Source: Curtobacterium sp. MCSS17_007 (GTDB lineage: Bacteria > Actinomycetota > Actinomycetes > Actinomycetales > Microbacteriaceae). Taken from it: a stretch of 64,000 nt of DNA. Shown one piece after another: positions 54,102-60,772 of this stretch (positions are counted from its first letter, which is position 1; each line of letters begins with the position of its first letter). The notes under the pieces are model-generated. The model made no database searches. It was not told the DNA's origin and saw nothing but the letters and a program-made list of their open reading frames with translations. The stretch covers positions 1,922,001 to 1,986,000 of the forward strand of contig NZ_CP126257.1 of assembly GCF_003234175.2 (NCBI RefSeq). The letters run 5' to 3'. The translations under genes were made by a program, and so were the position numbers.

Positions 54102-54440
54102 TTACTTGTTCGCGGCGTAGTACGCGTCCTTCACGGACTGTGAGATCCGGCCGCGCGACGACACCTCGTGGCCGTTCGCAGCGGCCCACTCGCGGATGGC
54201 AGTCAGGTCTTCCGAGTTGTTGCGCGCGGGCTTGGAAGCCGAGCCCGACGAACGGCCGACGCGCCGCGCGGAAGCCACGTAGTCGGACAGCGCGTCGCGC
54301 AGCTTGTCCTTGTTCGCGTCGGACAGGTCGATCTCATAGCTGGTGCCGTCGAAGCCGAACTGGACCGTGCCGCCCTTGCCGTCTTCGATCGGCGCGCCGT
54401 CCAGGTCGTCGATGAGCGTCGTGGTGACCTTCTGAGCCAT
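54102..54440 (-). CDS. lsr2: Lsr2-like nucleoid-associated xenogeneic silencer
   Basis: The 112-residue protein has the Lsr2 layout: N-terminal dimerisation domain (MAQKVTTTLIDDLDG, then VQFGFDGTSYEIDLS) and a C-terminal DNA-binding domain (IREWAAANGHEVSSRGRIS) with the minor-groove AT-hook-like RGR at 96-98. Host Lsr2 silences AT-rich foreign DNA; phage copies are thought to modulate that silencing or maintain lysogeny. GAAGGA lies before the ATG. It probably has its own promoter in the 54441-54503 gap (TATGCT is a possible -10 box). Confidence 0.95.
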   Translation of the reverse strand: MAQKVTTTLIDDLDGAPIEDGKGGTVQFGFDGTSYEIDLSDANKDKLRDALSDYVASARRVGRSSGSASKPARNNSEDLTAIREWAAANGHEVSSRGRISQSVKDAYYAANK

Positions 54441-54503
54441 GGTGCAATCCTTCGTTCGATTCCGTGGTCGCGGTCAGCATACATGAAAGCGCGCATATAG
54501 AAA

Positions 54504-54528
54504 GCCGCTCAGAGCGTTTCTGAGCGGC
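54504..54528 (-). terminator. Terminator of the leftward late operon
   Basis: Nine-bp perfect arms (54504-54512 and 54520-54528), followed on the minus strand by TTTCTATAT, lie 76 bases past the lysis gene stop. Confidence 0.85.
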
Positions 54529-54603
54529 CTGTGCTTTGCGGACGGCTACACGTTCATGTTGCGAAGCGAAGCCGCATCCTGGCGCGTCTGCGCACGCGTG
54601 AGA

Positions 54604-54906
54604 CTACTGCTTCGACTTGTAGATGCCGAACATGGTCAGTATGAACGCGCCTGCAGTTGCGAGCAGGCCGCTGAGCGCCACGATGCGGATCAAGTCGGTG
54701 AAGCCGAGCACGACCGCAAGGCCAGGCGCGACCAGACCGAGGCCGATGAGAGAGTCACCGACTACGTAGACGATGACCTTGGTTTTCTTCGAGATGCCTG
54801 ACTGGATCTCCGCTACCACGTCGCTCGCCTGGACGTCGTCAGCGAGCTTCTGCGCGCTCTGTGTTGCTACTTGGAGTTGCTTCTGTTCTGCTTCGCTGAA
54901 TGCCAT
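54604..54906 (-). CDS. Nested holin translated from an internal start
   Basis: In the same frame as the endolysin fusion, ATG at 54906 (MAFSEAEQKQ) is preceded by AAAGGAG (54916-54922) with a nine-base spacing, better than many real starts here. The 100-residue product would be a stand-alone two-helix holin with a coiled-coil head and basic tail. The strong ribosome site inside a proline-rich linker is unlikely to be chance, but translation is not proven. Confidence 0.6.
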   Translation of the reverse strand: MAFSEAEQKQLQVATQSAQKLADDVQASDVVAEIQSGISKKTKVIVYVVGDSLIGLGLVAPGLAVVLGFTDLIRIVALSGLLATAGAFILTMFGIYKSKQ

Positions 54907-55938
54907 CTTGGTTGGCTCCTTTGCTGGTTCGTTAGTAGTTGGTTCTTTCGTCGGTTGTTGAGCCGGTTCAGGCTCATCTGCCGGTGGTTGCTCTGGCTCC
55001 GGTTGAGCGGCCGGTTCTTCCGCGGGCTGTTGCGCGGGCGGAGTCTCCGGCGCCGGCTGTTCGGCCGGTGCGGGCTGAGGCGCTGCAACTGACGGACGCT
55101 TGCCTGGAACGGGAGTTCCGCCGTCGGTGCCCGCGACCTCCGTCGCCTTGGCAATGTCGACCCAAAACTTGTAGACGTTCCATTGGATGAGGGCCAACCA
55201 CATGCCGCCGCTCTGGCCGAGATCAAGCACCTGGTGCTTGCCCGGCAGAACGAATCGAGATCCTGGGTTCAAGTCCTGATCGTCCGTGGCGTAGCCGTCA
55301 GCGTCCACCTCGACGAGCGGTTCGGCCGGCACGCCGTTGTCATCCCAGGTCGGGTCGACAGGGCATAGATCGTTGCTCAACACCTGCCAGAGTCCGCCCT
55401 GTAGCTCGACCTTCGACACCGTGAGCGGGTCGGCGAACTTGATGAACGAACCGACGTCCACGTTCTGATCCGTCGGGTTGCCTACGGGACCCGGAGCGTC
55501 TGAGCCCGCGTAGCGGTAGAAGGTCTGCTCCGGGTAGTCGTTCCAAGCGCGCAGCTGGTCGTAGTTATCGATCTTGATCCCGGCGACCCGGCAGTTGATC
55601 ACCCGATCGGCGTCGATGAAGAACATGTAGTGACCGGCGGCTCCCCCGCTTGCTCCGCGCTTGCCCCAGATCGCAGCGTCGCCTTTCCTGGTGTCGTAGT
55701 TCCCCTGAGCGTTCGGTTTGATCTGCACCCAGCCGTTCGCCTCGAAGTCGCGGAACATCGTGTCCGTGTTGCCGATGCGCAGACCGGCAGGCAGGAGTCC
55801 CGCTGCTTCGAGCGAGAAGTACCCCGCGCTTGAACAGTCGAAGCTGTTCGGACCGAAACGGCTCGTCATCGAGTACGTGATGCCCCGCGCTTGCTGCGTC
55901 AGGTACCAGTTTATTGCTATGTTGAACTTTGCATCCAT
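54604..55938 (-). CDS. Endolysin fused to a holin-like membrane domain
   Basis: The 444-residue protein starts with a peptidoglycan-hydrolase domain of the NlpC/P60 superfamily (Amidase_5-like). Catalytic Cys35 is in FDCSSAGYF and His103 in AAGHYMF, with GDAAIWGKRG between. A middle domain (about 165-270) may bind the cell wall. A Pro/Glu/Gln-rich linker (about 276-344) leads to residues 345-444 with two membrane helices (about 373-395 and 402-424), a holin-like module. The ATG follows AGGAGG by four bases, which overlaps the stop of the upstream membrane gene. Internal initiation at residue 345 looks possible. Confidence 0.85.
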   Translation of the reverse strand: MDAKFNIAINWYLTQQARGITYSMTSRFGPNSFDCSSAGYFSLEAAGLLPAGLRIGNTDTMFRDFEANGWVQIKPNAQGNYDTRKGDAAIWGKRGASGGAAGHYMFFIDADRVINCRVAGIKIDNYDQLRAWNDYPEQTFYRYAGSDAPGPVGNPTDQNVDVGSFIKFADPLTVSKVELQGGLWQVLSNDLCPVDPTWDDNGVPAEPLVEVDADGYATDDQDLNPGSRFVLPGKHQVLDLGQSGGMWLALIQWNVYKFWVDIAKATEVAGTDGGTPVPGKRPSVAAPQPAPAEQPAPETPPAQQPAEEPAAQPEPEQPPADEPEPAQQPTKEPTTNEPAKEPTKMAFSEAEQKQLQVATQSAQKLADDVQASDVVAEIQSGISKKTKVIVYVVGDSLIGLGLVAPGLAVVLGFTDLIRIVALSGLLATAGAFILTMFGIYKSKQ

Positions 55939-55939
55939 G

Positions 55940-56170
55940 TCACCTCCTTTTGATGTCTAGCGCGTGCATGAGCAGCAGCAAAGCGCCGCCGCTCGAGAAC
56001 AGGGCCCGTACGTCCGCGTCCGGCCGGACAATCGCGTTGATGAGCGCAACGATGATCAGATATATGGCGAAGAACGTCAGCCACTTGTAGCGCTTCCGGG
56101 ACGCGTAGACGGCCACGAGCGCGTAAGGCACGAGCCTGATGAGCAGAACGAACGTAAGACTGACCGTCAC
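55940..56170 (-). CDS. Small membrane protein (holin/antiholin candidate)
   Basis: The 76-residue protein has two to three hydrophobic helices (about 3-20, 27-43 and 50-70) and ends LDIKRR. It starts at GTG 56170, overlapping the stop of the preceding gene, and its own stop lies within the ribosome site of the endolysin gene. Size, topology and position in the lysis cassette suggest a holin or antiholin. Confidence 0.7.
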   Translation of the reverse strand: MTVSLTFVLLIRLVPYALVAVYASRKRYKWLTFFAIYLIIVALINAIVRPDADVRALFSSGGALLLLMHALDIKRR

Positions 56171-56514
56171 TGCGACACCCCCTGTCCCACCATGAAGCTG
56201 AGCACTCCGGCCAAAGCCAAGAGCACCGCGACTACCCCGGCCACCAGCTTCTCGTTCTGAAACCACTTGCTCGGGGTGACGACCTGTACAGTCGTCGCGT
56301 TCGGAGCATTGATCTGTTGAGGCTGCTGGTTCGGGTGTTTCTCCTGGTACTGGGCGACTGCTTGAAGGCCGGTCTTCCACTCTTCGATCGAATTCACCCG
56401 GCCGTTCGTCTTCGTTGCCTGAGCTTCGACGCGTTCGAGCTTGCCGTCCATCTGCACGAGGTACACGAGCACATCGGTGATAGTCGGGTTCTGAGGTATC
56501 TGGAAGTCTGACAT
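56167..56514 (-). CDS. Coiled-coil protein with C-terminal membrane anchor (lysis cassette)
   Basis: The 115-residue protein has an N-terminal helix/coiled coil (VQMDGKLERVEAQATKTNGR, then SIEEWKTGLQ). A Gln/Asn/Pro-rich linker and a C-terminal membrane helix (about 89-110) follow. This resembles XhlA-type or holin-accessory proteins. It overlaps both neighbours (fibre gene stop and holin-candidate start) and so belongs to the late operon. Confidence 0.7.
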   Translation of the reverse strand: MSDFQIPQNPTITDVLVYLVQMDGKLERVEAQATKTNGRVNSIEEWKTGLQAVAQYQEKHPNQQPQQINAPNATTVQVVTPSKWFQNEKLVAGVVAVLLALAGVLSFMVGQGVSQ

Positions 56515-57377
56515 TAGAGACCTATGGCGAACCAGTTGAAGGACATGTAGCCGTTCGCCCCGACCGTTGTGAACAGATTGACCGGCATCGAGTCTTTCGT
56601 GACCGTGCCGACGTTGGCATAAATCCCATCAGTATTCGCGTACGGCCCGGATGCCGTAGCAGTCGCGGACTGCACGGCCGTCAAGAAGCCTGCAGGGAAG
56701 TTCACGACGACAGCTATCTTCGTGTTGGCACCACCGGTGTTGTTCTGCTGCGAAGACGTTCCCCATAAAAGTTTCAAACCCCCCAAATTGATGTAGAAAA
56801 TTGTGCCGCCTGCGTTCCCTGAGTTCGTGATAGTCTTCACCGCAACGCCCGCACTAGTCGTAACGAACTGTCGAAGGTCGGCAATATTCGGAGCCGTGAT
56901 TTGGGTTGTTGATGCCGGTACCGCGACCTGAGCCAAGATGATGTAAGGGTTCGCCGCTCCGACAGCGCTCTGAATCTGAGCCGTCGTAGGCACGACCGGT
57001 GAAGAAGCCGGAGTACCCGCGACCGCGACGAACTTCAGCACGTTGTTCGTGTTGTTCACCGGAGACTGGACCGCGGTCACGCTCTTGTCGACGTAGGCGA
57101 CCACGTAGTCGATGCGCGGAGAAGCGGACGCCGTGGCGATCGTCACGGACTCCCCGGCGGTCGTGTCGTGGCTGATCATGTAGTAGTAGTCAGCCGGAGC
57201 CGTGCCGGTAGGGATGCGTCCGGAGCCAGGGTTGACGCGGACAGTCATGTTGGCCGAGCCGTTCGGTACTACGTCGAGGCCCTTGAACACCTGACCGGAG
57301 AACGCTTCGTTGAGACCTTTGAAGGTCGCGTACTCGTCAGATGCTCCCCCGTTGTAGTTGACGACGATTTTAGACAC
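56514..57377 (-). CDS. Tail fibre / receptor-binding protein candidate
   Basis: The 287-residue protein has a beta-rich N-terminal part that continues in Thr/Ser/Val-rich sequence without cysteines. It ends with NGYMSFNWFAIGL, the W-x-AIG type ending typical of gp53-like C-terminal fibre tips. It lies between the tail appendage genes and the lysis genes. The start is GTG 57377. Host range would depend on this protein if the call is right. Confidence 0.7.
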   Translation of the reverse strand: MSKIVVNYNGGASDEYATFKGLNEAFSGQVFKGLDVVPNGSANMTVRVNPGSGRIPTGTAPADYYYMISHDTTAGESVTIATASASPRIDYVVAYVDKSVTAVQSPVNNTNNVLKFVAVAGTPASSPVVPTTAQIQSAVGAANPYIILAQVAVPASTTQITAPNIADLRQFVTTSAGVAVKTITNSGNAGGTIFYINLGGLKLLWGTSSQQNNTGGANTKIAVVVNFPAGFLTAVQSATATASGPYANTDGIYANVGTVTKDSMPVNLFTTVGANGYMSFNWFAIGL

Positions 57378-57437
57378 TTGCGGTTCTCTGTTTAGTTTTG
57401 CTTATGCCATCAATATAAAACACGCTGCGGCTTTTGC

Positions 57438-57860
57438 CTAGGCGATTTGCACGGCTGTCCACGTCGCATCTGACACCGACTGGAAGACGAAACGATAAGG
57501 TACTTGTTCGTCCTTGTTTCTATTGGACTTGATCCACGCGTGCCATTTCTGAACTCCGTTGACAGGCTTGAGCGGAGTGATGATCGCCGGCGACGCCCCA
57601 ACGACCATGTCTATAGCTTCGATGCCGATGACGATCACGGGGTTTGAGATGGCCGACTTGGGAGTGACGGTGACTTCCACGCAAGCGGCTCCTCCGGTCG
57701 GAACGAACACCGTGACGTCCGCCGTCTTTTTGCGCAGCCATCGAACGCCGAAATTACTCGTTCCGAAGGATTGCAGACCCTTCATGTCGTCCAGCGTCTG
57801 ACGCAGGTAATGCAGTCTTTCTACGAGCTGATTTTCGCTCGTCCTGTCCAGGCGCGTCAT
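57438..57860 (-). CDS. Tail appendage protein, paralogue 3 of 3
   Basis: The 140-residue protein has a short N-terminal helix (MTRLDRTSENQLVERLHYLR) and a beta-sandwich-like body (VTVFVPTGGAACVEVTVTP). It is the last of three consecutive genes with the same plan, and overlaps the preceding one by ATGA. It is probably a trimeric or modular tail-tip decoration. No family recognised. Confidence 0.65.
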   Translation of the reverse strand: MTRLDRTSENQLVERLHYLRQTLDDMKGLQSFGTSNFGVRWLRKKTADVTVFVPTGGAACVEVTVTPKSAISNPVIVIGIEAIDMVVGASPAIITPLKPVNGVQKWHAWIKSNRNKDEQVPYRFVFQSVSDATWTAVQIA

Positions 57861-58324
57861 AGGACCCTCGCGACGCTCACGATGACCGGAGTCGTCGCGT
57901 AGGCGATGTACTTGAACCAAAAGCTCTGAGTCGGCGTCGCGGCTCTCGTGGTGATCCGGTAGTAATACTCGATGCTCGACCCGCCGAGTCCCGGGCTCTG
58001 CCCCGCGGTCACGGCCAGCGCGGTAGCGCCGGTGTCTTCGAAGAGGGTTGACTGAGTGGGGGTGAACAGCTGCGGCACCACTTGAGAGTGGAAGCGGGTC
58101 TCTCCGTCCGCAGCGCTGCGCGCGACCGAGAAGATCGCGACCGCATAGTTCGCCCCGGGCGCGGCGTTGAAGGTACCGGACAAATCGAACTGGTTCGCCG
58201 ACTGGGTTTCGTACATCACCGCTTCGACGTATTGATTGCCCGTTTTGAGTTCCCGCACCGCGTCTTCGAGGCTCTTGATGCGGGCTATCAGCGACTCTTC
58301 CTCGCTTCTGTTCAACCTGTTCAT
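57857..58324 (-). CDS. Tail appendage protein, paralogue 2 of 3
   Basis: The 155-residue protein starts with a coiled-coil-like helix (MNRLNRSEEESLIARIKSLE) followed by a beta-rich body with aromatic YYYRITTR and FWFKYIAYAT strands. It overlaps its neighbours on both sides (ATGA). Similar helices begin the flanking two proteins. Confidence 0.65.
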   Translation of the reverse strand: MNRLNRSEEESLIARIKSLEDAVRELKTGNQYVEAVMYETQSANQFDLSGTFNAAPGANYAVAIFSVARSAADGETRFHSQVVPQLFTPTQSTLFEDTGATALAVTAGQSPGLGGSSIEYYYRITTRAATPTQSFWFKYIAYATTPVIVSVARVL

Positions 58325-58803
58325 ACCGCCGTTATCTCCAGCGTCCCTTTACAGGAAGCGATGACGAAGAACTTGAAGGACAGGTTGACCGGTGCAGAAC
58401 CCGCATAGACGTCGATCGTGTAGTCGTATTCTTGCGCGCCGATGGAACTCCACCGCTCGGTCAAGATGCGCGTGTAATAAAGCAGGTACCCCCGGCCCAA
58501 GCTGTCCAGCACTCCGTAGCGTCCGAGCTTGGTCGTGCCGTCGTACACGTCCGCAGACGCCCACACGATCGGCGCGGCTTGTGTACCGTCCGCCTTCCAG
58601 ACGATGCTCCATCGGGCGCTGGTATTGGCCGGGACGGTGAAGTTGGCAACGTCGCGCGTACCTGGCAATGCGGTCTGTACGGCTTTGGTCGTCAGCGTGC
58701 GGGGGATGCTCTGTCGGCTGCGAAGCTCTCGCACGTCGGCGTCGAGACGGTTCATCATGACGCGCAGCGCCTCGTGGTCCTGTCGGTCAACAACGTCACT
58801 CAC
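58321..58803 (-). CDS. Tail appendage protein, paralogue 1 of 3
   Basis: The 160-residue protein has an N-terminal helix (HEALRVMMNRLDADVRELRSR) and a beta-rich body (RWSIVWKADGTQ, YDYTIDVYAGSAPVNLSFKFF). It follows the tail hub gene with an eight-base overlap and precedes its two paralogues. Likely a tail-tip or fibre attachment component. Confidence 0.65.
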   Translation of the reverse strand: MSDVVDRQDHEALRVMMNRLDADVRELRSRQSIPRTLTTKAVQTALPGTRDVANFTVPANTSARWSIVWKADGTQAAPIVWASADVYDGTTKLGRYGVLDSLGRGYLLYYTRILTERWSSIGAQEYDYTIDVYAGSAPVNLSFKFFVIASCKGTLEITAV

Positions 58804-59935
58804 CCTGGCTCACCCCGAACGAGTCGAACGTCAGCTGTACGGCGCTCTCAAAATCGTTCTCGTCGATCGTCACGTCCACCTGTTCGATCCGGTAGAGCCC
58901 GTTCACGTTGTCGAGCCACTTGTGATCCATCACGCGCAGCGGCACGCGGTCGCCGGGAACGAGGAAGGCGTTCGCCGGGATCTCTTTGCCGGTGATCGTC
59001 ACGACGGGAAGCTCGAGGATGTCCTTGGCCTGGTCGACCTCCGTCTGAGTGTTCACGTCCAAGGTGTCCTGCAGGACGACGCTGTTGAACTGGACCACCT
59101 TCTCGCGGACGTAGTAGTTGACCTGGCTGATGACGTCGCCCTTGGTACTGCTCAGCTGGTCGGAGCCGAACCCGGAGCCGACGCCGTAGATCTTGTTGAA
59201 CAGAGTCAACGCGCTGCGGGACATCGCGAAGCCGGCGACGTTGCCGAGCGCTCCCCCGTAGATGAGGTTGACGTCCAGCCGGCGGGCGCCGATCTGCGAG
59301 TAGGTCCGGAAGTTCTTCATGTAGTCGAAGCCGAAGTCGAACGGAGAGTCGCTCAACTGGGCGAGCTCCTGGATCTTGGACTTCACTTCGTCGGACTGGT
59401 AGGTGCGGTCGCTGAGCTTGCCCGTCCCGTACTGATTGGAAGCGATCGTCATACCGACGCTTCCGTTCGGTTGAGCCTGCGTCGTGGCGATGAGGTCGGC
59501 GGCGATGGCCGTGCGCTCGGTCTGCGTGTAGGTCTTCGTCACGTAGCGGTCCTTGAGCAGGTTCAAGTAGCCCGTCGCGGTGATCGTGACGATGTAGTTC
59601 TGACCCGTGCCTCCGATCGATCCGGCGCGCGAGTTGTCCTGCTGGAGGTTGAAGCTGACGTCGACGACCTGCGTGCCGAACAGGTAGACCCCGTTGCGCT
59701 TCACTTTGACGTCGGTGACGTACGGAGCGATGAGCACCTTGGGGTCCGCTCCCCCGAGCGCGTTGGCGCAATAGCTCTCGAACGCGAACAGGTCGAGAGA
59801 GAACGTCAGCTGTTCGGCTTCGTTCCTGGTGAGCGTGAACTGGCGATTGAAGGCGAGGGCGCTGATGTCAGCGATCCTCTGTCCGTCCTTGGTCCATAGT
59901 TCGAACTCGTAGACGCGCTGCTGTCCCAGGTCCAT
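58796..59935 (-). CDS. Minor tail protein / tail hub (Tal-like)
   Basis: The 379-residue protein begins with beta-rich sequence (FELWTKDGQRIADISALAF) and contains the Tal/baseplate-hub style layout: an early VTDVKVKRNGVYLFGTQVVDV segment, a helical linker (about 150-200) and a final VPLRVMDHKWLDNVNGLYRIEQVDV. The position directly after the distal tail protein gene is that of the hub. It has no obvious protease or lysozyme domain. Confidence 0.8.
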   Translation of the reverse strand: MDLGQQRVYEFELWTKDGQRIADISALAFNRQFTLTRNEAEQLTFSLDLFAFESYCANALGGADPKVLIAPYVTDVKVKRNGVYLFGTQVVDVSFNLQQDNSRAGSIGGTGQNYIVTITATGYLNLLKDRYVTKTYTQTERTAIAADLIATTQAQPNGSVGMTIASNQYGTGKLSDRTYQSDEVKSKIQELAQLSDSPFDFGFDYMKNFRTYSQIGARRLDVNLIYGGALGNVAGFAMSRSALTLFNKIYGVGSGFGSDQLSSTKGDVISQVNYYVREKVVQFNSVVLQDTLDVNTQTEVDQAKDILELPVVTITGKEIPANAFLVPGDRVPLRVMDHKWLDNVNGLYRIEQVDVTIDENDFESAVQLTFDSFGVSQGE

Positions 59936-60772
59936 CTAGATGCCCCTGAAGCCGCTTCTCCAAGAGAAGGTGCCCGTTACGGTGTCCGAGCCGTTGGTCG
60001 TCGTCAGCTTGATCGAGTTGCCGCCGGGAAGCAGAGGGAACCAGCTGCTCGTCGGCGTCAGGTAGGCGAGGATCGATCCTCCGTTGAGCAGGACCGTGCG
60101 GTTGTACATGTCGATCGTCACGACGTCGCCCGCCGAAGTGGTGAGCCCCTGCAAGGTAAAGAACTGGTTCGTGCTGACGTTCGTGATCGTGGGGTTCGTC
60201 ATCGGACCGGTGAGCGTGATGACAGGGAAGACGGCGACGTTGCCGGAGTTGACGATGCTCGTAGGGAGTCCGCCCGGACGCCACTTGACCGGGTTCCAGG
60301 CGATAGGCCACACCACGCCGCCGCCCGAGACGGGAGAAATGGCCGCCGTGTTCAGGCCGCCCGAGTTGTCGTAGATGGTCGGATCGGGTGCGACGAGCGT
60401 CAGCGTGAACGGAGCCTGCCGCCACGAACGGACGATCGGCATGTCCAAGCTGTCCAAGTACGCGTAGACGAGGTACTGGTTGCCAGCGTCCGTCGTGATC
60501 GTCAGAAGCACTGAGCCGGTCGCTACGGCCGTTTCGAACGCGCGGCGGGTGTTTTCCAATCCGAACACGTCGTCGGCCCACACGCGGCCCGTGAACGTGA
60601 TCAGGCGCGCTCCGTAGAACTGCGCTCCCACGTAGCCGCCGTTGCGGCCCGAATAATTGCCGCTGCTGGTTCTGACCGGTGCCATAGAGAGCCCTTCGAC
60701 GGGCTCGTCGAGATAGACGCGGTTTGCCGCGCTCGGGTCGTTCAGTTTGAATCCATTTACTCCTACGATCAT
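59936..60772 (-). CDS. Distal tail protein (Dit-like)
   Basis: The 278-residue protein has the two-domain Dit pattern: an N-terminal beta-sandwich (GVNGFKLNDP, LITFTGRVWADDVFG, then FTLTLVAPDP) and a C-terminal galectin-like part with VFPVITLTGPMTNPTI and IDMYNRTVLLNG. It directly follows the tape measure gene with an ATGA overlap, which is the Dit position in siphophages. Confidence 0.85.
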   Translation of the reverse strand: MIVGVNGFKLNDPSAANRVYLDEPVEGLSMAPVRTSSGNYSGRNGGYVGAQFYGARLITFTGRVWADDVFGLENTRRAFETAVATGSVLLTITTDAGNQYLVYAYLDSLDMPIVRSWRQAPFTLTLVAPDPTIYDNSGGLNTAAISPVSGGGVVWPIAWNPVKWRPGGLPTSIVNSGNVAVFPVITLTGPMTNPTITNVSTNQFFTLQGLTTSAGDVVTIDMYNRTVLLNGGSILAYLTPTSSWFPLLPGGNSIKLTTTNGSDTVTGTFSWRSGFRGI

